From: Luteolibacter arcticus
GTDB lineage: Bacteria > Verrucomicrobiota > Verrucomicrobiia > Verrucomicrobiales > Akkermansiaceae
Direction: 5' to 3'
NCBI RefSeq assembly: GCF_025950235.1
Contig: NZ_JAPDDT010000003.1
Location: 62,001-126,000 of the forward strand
Length of the DNA stretch: 64,000 nt
The stretch's first letter is position 1. Each line of letters opens with the position of its first letter. This document shows positions 60,971 through 64,000 of the stretch, piece by piece. The notes under the pieces were generated by a model, which did not search any database, was not told the DNA's origin, and saw nothing but the letters and a program-made list of their open reading frames with translations. The translations under genes were made by a program, and so were the position numbers.

Positions 60971-62539
60971 ATGTCGAAGAACCCGATGGTGAAATGGATC
61001 GTCAGCTCCGTGCTGATCGCCGGAGTGCTGGCCAGCGGGCTCGTCTGGCTCAGCCGCGGCGGTCACTCCAACGGCACGGGCACGTCTGCGGGCAAGGAGC
61101 TGCAAGTCTTCTGCGCGGCAGGCATGAAGGCTCCGCTGGAGGAACTGGCGCTGCAATACGAGCGCGCCTATGGCACGAAAGTGAATCTCCAATACGGCGG
61201 CAGCGGCTCACTGCTGGCAACCATCGAGAGCACGAACCAGGGCGATCTCTACATCCCCGCGGAACTCGCGTATGCGACGAAGGCCCGCGACAAGAAACTC
61301 GGCATGGAAGTGATCGAGCTGGCGTCCATGAAGCCGGTGCTGGCCGTGGCGAAAGGGAATCCCAAGCACATCCGCGGTTGGCAGGATCTGCTCCAGCGCA
61401 GCGAACTCAACCTCGGCCTGTGCCACCGGGAAACCGCCGCGATCGGCAGCCTCGTCCAATTCGTGGCGAAGCAGCGCAACGAATGGGAAGGCCTTCTAAA
61501 AGCATCCGACGTCACCAAGAACACCGTCTCCGAACTCGCCATCGACCTGAAGGCCGGTGCGCTGGACGCGACCTTCCTCTGGGATCAGACCGTGGCGAGC
61601 ATGGAGGGCCTCGAAGTCCTGCCCTGCCCGGAACTCGGGACCCGTCCGGTGAGCGTCCCGGCCGTGGTGCTTGCGTCATCCTCTTCGCCGAAAAGCACCC
61701 TTCACTTCGCCCGCTGGATCGCCTCGCCCGAACACGGCGCGCCGGTTTTCCGCCGGCATCATTTCGCGGCGACCGGGGGCGATGCCTGGCAGGAGTCCCC
61801 GGAAATGACGATCTACGCGGGCTCGGTGAACCGCCCGGCGGTCGAGCGGATTCTGAACTCGTTTTGTGACCGAGAGGGCGCACAAGTCCGCACCGTTTTC
61901 AATGGCTGCGGCGTGCTGTGTGCCTCGATGCAGGCGCTCGCCAACCAACCGGGCGGCACTGCCCCCGATGCCTACTACGCATGCGATGTCTGCTTCGTCC
62001 CGCCGGTGGCCGACCTCTTCCCGGAAGCCGTCCGCCTGACGGAAACCGATCTGGTGATCGCCGTGCCGAATGGCAATCCGGCGGGCATCCGCTCGCTGGC
62101 CGATCTCTCCAAGCCAGGCCTGCGACTCGGCGTCTGCGATGTCGAACAATCCGCCCTCGGTTTCCTCACCGATCGTCTGCTCGATCGCTCGGCGTTGAAG
62201 AAGGCCGTCGCCGGACGGGTGGTCGCACGCGCCCCGACCGGCGATCTGCTGGTCAACCAGCTCCGCGCCGGGTCGCTCGATGCCGCCGTGGTCTATCGGG
62301 CGAATGTGGCCACGCTCGGCCATGCGATCGATGCCATTGCGATCGACCATCCGGCAGCGAAAGCCGTTCAGCCGTTCGCGGTGGGGGACAAGTCGAAGAA
62401 CAAGCAGCTCGCCAACCGTCTCTTGGAAACCCTGCGTGCGGGCAAGGAGGACTTCATCGCCGCCGGCTTCCGCCCGCTGGAGCTGGAAGAACCAGTCGCC
62501 TCGAAATCCTTCACCGCGCCCGGTTTCGAGAAGAACTAG
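60971..62539 (+). CDS. modA: Molybdate-type ABC transporter binding protein, tandem ModA fusion
   Basis: 522 residues with an N-terminal anchor or signal helix (VKWIVSSVLIAGVLASGLVW). Two ModA/SBP_bac_11 lobes lie in tandem. The first covers about 38-275 (LQVFCAAGMKAPLEELALQY, NLQYGGSGSLLATIES, DLYIPAELAYATKAR). The second covers about 278-500 (MTIYAGSVNRPAVERILNSF, RTVFNGCGVLCASMQAL, LVIAVPNGNPAGIRSLADL). The usual protein has one such unit of about 230 residues. Oxyanion (molybdate or tungstate) binding is the family role; the permease and ATPase follow directly, so the three form one transporter. Confidence 0.85.
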   Translation: MSKNPMVKWIVSSVLIAGVLASGLVWLSRGGHSNGTGTSAGKELQVFCAAGMKAPLEELALQYERAYGTKVNLQYGGSGSLLATIESTNQGDLYIPAELAYATKARDKKLGMEVIELASMKPVLAVAKGNPKHIRGWQDLLQRSELNLGLCHRETAAIGSLVQFVAKQRNEWEGLLKASDVTKNTVSELAIDLKAGALDATFLWDQTVASMEGLEVLPCPELGTRPVSVPAVVLASSSSPKSTLHFARWIASPEHGAPVFRRHHFAATGGDAWQESPEMTIYAGSVNRPAVERILNSFCDREGAQVRTVFNGCGVLCASMQALANQPGGTAPDAYYACDVCFVPPVADLFPEAVRLTETDLVIAVPNGNPAGIRSLADLSKPGLRLGVCDVEQSALGFLTDRLLDRSALKKAVAGRVVARAPTGDLLVNQLRAGSLDAAVVYRANVATLGHAIDAIAIDHPAAKAVQPFAVGDKSKNKQLANRLLETLRAGKEDFIAAGFRPLELEEPVASKSFTAPGFEKN

Positions 62540-62543
62540 CAAC

Positions 62544-63386
62544 ATGACCGACCCCGTCCCAGCGAGTGACTTCACGGAGCCACGTCGCGTTCGCTCCGCT
62601 TCGATCACCTTCTGGTCGGCCTCGGCGGGCATGCTGGCGTTCTATGCGATTCTGTTAGGAGGCATCCTGCTGGCCACCGGCGCATGGGCTTCGCCGGAAA
62701 CCTTCTCGCGTGCGCTCGCCTCGCGGGAGATCCGGCACTCGATCATGATGAGCGTGGTGAGCTGCGGGTTGGCGACGCTGCTTTCGCTGTGGGTCGCCGT
62801 TCCGGCCGCCTACGTGCTTTCGCGTTGCCGTTTCCGCGGAAAGACGGTGCTCGAGATCCTGTTGGACCTGCCAATCGTCATGCCGCCGCTGGTGCTGGGT
62901 CTCGGGCTGCTGCTGTTGTTCCAGACCGTGCCGGGGCGGTGGATCGAGGGCACGCTCGGCTGGCGCTTCACCTACACCACCGCGGGCGTCGTGCTGGCGC
63001 AGTTCACCGTCGCCTGTGCCTTCGCGATCCGTTCGCTGCGCGCCACGTTCGATGAAATGCCCCGCCGGCCTGAGCAGGTCGCCCGCACGCTGGGGGCTTC
63101 GGACAGCCAGGTCTTCTGCCGCGTGGTGATCCCGGCTGCCCGTCGCGGGCTGCTGCATGCCGCGGCCGTCGCGTGGGCGCGTGGGCTCGGCGAGTTCGGT
63201 CCGATCCTCGTATTCGCCGGTGCCACCCGCATGAAAACCGAAGTGCTGCCGACCACCGTTTTCCTCGAACTGAGCATTGGAAATCTGGAGACCGCCGCCG
63301 CCGTCTCGATGCTGTTGTTGCTCGCCGCCGCCGCCGTGCTGGTGCTGTTGCGCTGGCTGGACGCCCGGGATGGCCACCTTCACTGA
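62544..63386 (+). CDS. modB: ModB-type ABC transporter permease
   Basis: 280 residues, six membrane helices. The EAA loop, which contacts the ATPase, reads VARTLGASDSQVFCRVVIPA. The family start HSIMMSVVSCGLATLLSLWV and LLDLPIVMPPLVLGLGLLLL fit ModB/CysW permeases. The ATG at 62544 follows the binding protein stop by 4 bases. An upstream frame is a shadow of the binding protein gene. Confidence 0.9.
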   Translation: MTDPVPASDFTEPRRVRSASITFWSASAGMLAFYAILLGGILLATGAWASPETFSRALASREIRHSIMMSVVSCGLATLLSLWVAVPAAYVLSRCRFRGKTVLEILLDLPIVMPPLVLGLGLLLLFQTVPGRWIEGTLGWRFTYTTAGVVLAQFTVACAFAIRSLRATFDEMPRRPEQVARTLGASDSQVFCRVVIPAARRGLLHAAAVAWARGLGEFGPILVFAGATRMKTEVLPTTVFLELSIGNLETAAAVSMLLLLAAAAVLVLLRWLDARDGHLH

Positions 63387-63391
63387 AGCCG

Positions 63392-64000
63392 ATGATCTCC
63401 ATCCGACAACTCACCCTCGATCGCGGCAGCTTCCGGCTGGAAGGCGTGGACCTCGAGATTCCCGATGGCGCCTATGCCGTGCTGATGGGGCCGACCGGTT
63501 GTGGAAAAACCTCCGTGCTGGAATGCGTCGCCGGACTGGTGGCCGCGCGTGCGGGCAGCATCCTGATCGGCGGGCGCGACGTCACGCGCCTGCCCGCTGC
63601 GGAGCGCCAGCTCGGCTACGTGCCGCAGGATGGCGCGTTGTTCGCCGGGCTCGGGGTGTGGGAGAATCTCGCCTTCGCCCTCCGCATTCGCGGCGAGAAG
63701 GAAGCGAATGTGAAAGCCCGCATCACCGAGCTGGCGCATGCGCTGGGCATAGCCCACCTGCTGGAGCGCGGCATCCGCGGGCTCAGCGGCGGGGAACGCC
63801 AGCGGGTCGCCCTTGGCCGGGCGCTCGCCTTCCGCCCGCGCGTCATGCTGCTGGATGAACCGCTCGCCGCCCTCGATGAAACGTCGCGCGATGCGATGTG
63901 CTCGCTGCTGGAAACGCTCCACCGCGGGACCGGCACCACTTTCCTGCATGTCACCCACTCCGCTGCGGAAGCCACCCGCCTGGCAACCGTGCGTCTCGAT
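63392..64000 (+). CDS. modC: ModC-type ABC transporter ATP-binding protein (cut by window edge)
   Basis: 203 residues visible, continuing past the window. All ATPase motifs are present: Walker A GPTGCGKTS, Q-loop in LGYVPQDGALF, signature LSGGERQRVALGRAL, Walker B VMLLDEPLAALD and the switch histidine in HVTHS. It starts 5 bases after the permease. Whether the C-terminal TOBE/MOP oxyanion-sensing domain is present cannot be seen. Confidence 0.9.
   Translation, partial: MISIRQLTLDRGSFRLEGVDLEIPDGAYAVLMGPTGCGKTSVLECVAGLVAARAGSILIGGRDVTRLPAAERQLGYVPQDGALFAGLGVWENLAFALRIRGEKEANVKARITELAHALGIAHLLERGIRGLSGGERQRVALGRALAFRPRVMLLDEPLAALDETSRDAMCSLLETLHRGTGTTFLHVTHSAAEATRLATVRLD

Overview
The window looks like a chromosomal segment of a Verrucomicrobiota bacterium, most like the Luteolibacter/Verrucomicrobiaceae group. 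The inference rests on gene families: a Verru_Chthon cassette protein A, two cytochrome-type DUF1549/DUF1553 (PSD1) plus DUF1501 gene pairs, very long proteins built of autotransporter-associated beta-strand repeats, GC-rich coding, and palindromic intergenic repeats. No rRNA gene, CRISPR array or intact tRNA was found.

Layout. 1-9.4 kb: end of an aldo/keto reductase, a nested palindromic repeat, htpG diverging from a glycogen synthase, a DUF4304 protein, a pair like E. coli ynbC-ynbD (hydrolase/methyltransferase and PAP2/dual-specificity phosphatase), and a Tat-type metallophosphoesterase. 9.6-17.6 kb: a secreted beta-strand-repeat protein, a LytTR regulator with its LytS-type kinase, a SUKH-domain protein, a secreted esterase and small membrane or exported proteins, two of which are tandem paralogues. 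17.8-23.6 kb: the first PSD1-DUF1501 pair and a GDSL esterase.

23.8 to about 36.3 kb: an accessory island bounded on the left by the 3' half of a tRNA-Met gene and a tyrosine integrase. It carries a truncated uracil-glycosylase/exonuclease/DNA polymerase I fusion, a possible annealing-type protein with a Cas4/RecB-like nuclease, a DUF3150 protein, a zincin, a Ycf35 (DUF1257)-DUF2997-small protein-Ycf46 AAA ATPase cassette, a WGR-domain ATP-dependent DNA ligase and a DnaJ-type zinc-ribbon protein. Its genes mostly sit alone behind strong stem-loops, and several have A/C-rich leaders without a Shine-Dalgarno sequence. This is the best candidate for an undescribed system. Its right end was not located.

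36.6-64 kb: a second beta-strand-repeat protein sharing a C-terminal domain with the first; a five-gene phosphonate operon (two FAD oxidoreductases, phnA, phnY, transporter) with no PhnW transaminase, consistent with oxidative entry from aminoethylphosphonate or its N-methyl forms; an orphan Verru_Chthon_A protein; a second PSD1-DUF1501 pair followed by a large PQQ-propeller protein, where the PSD1 gene and the propeller gene share a duplicated promoter and signal-peptide region; and a mod-type ABC transporter whose binding protein is a tandem ModA fusion, running off the right edge.

All family assignments come from reading sequences by eye; no database search was run.
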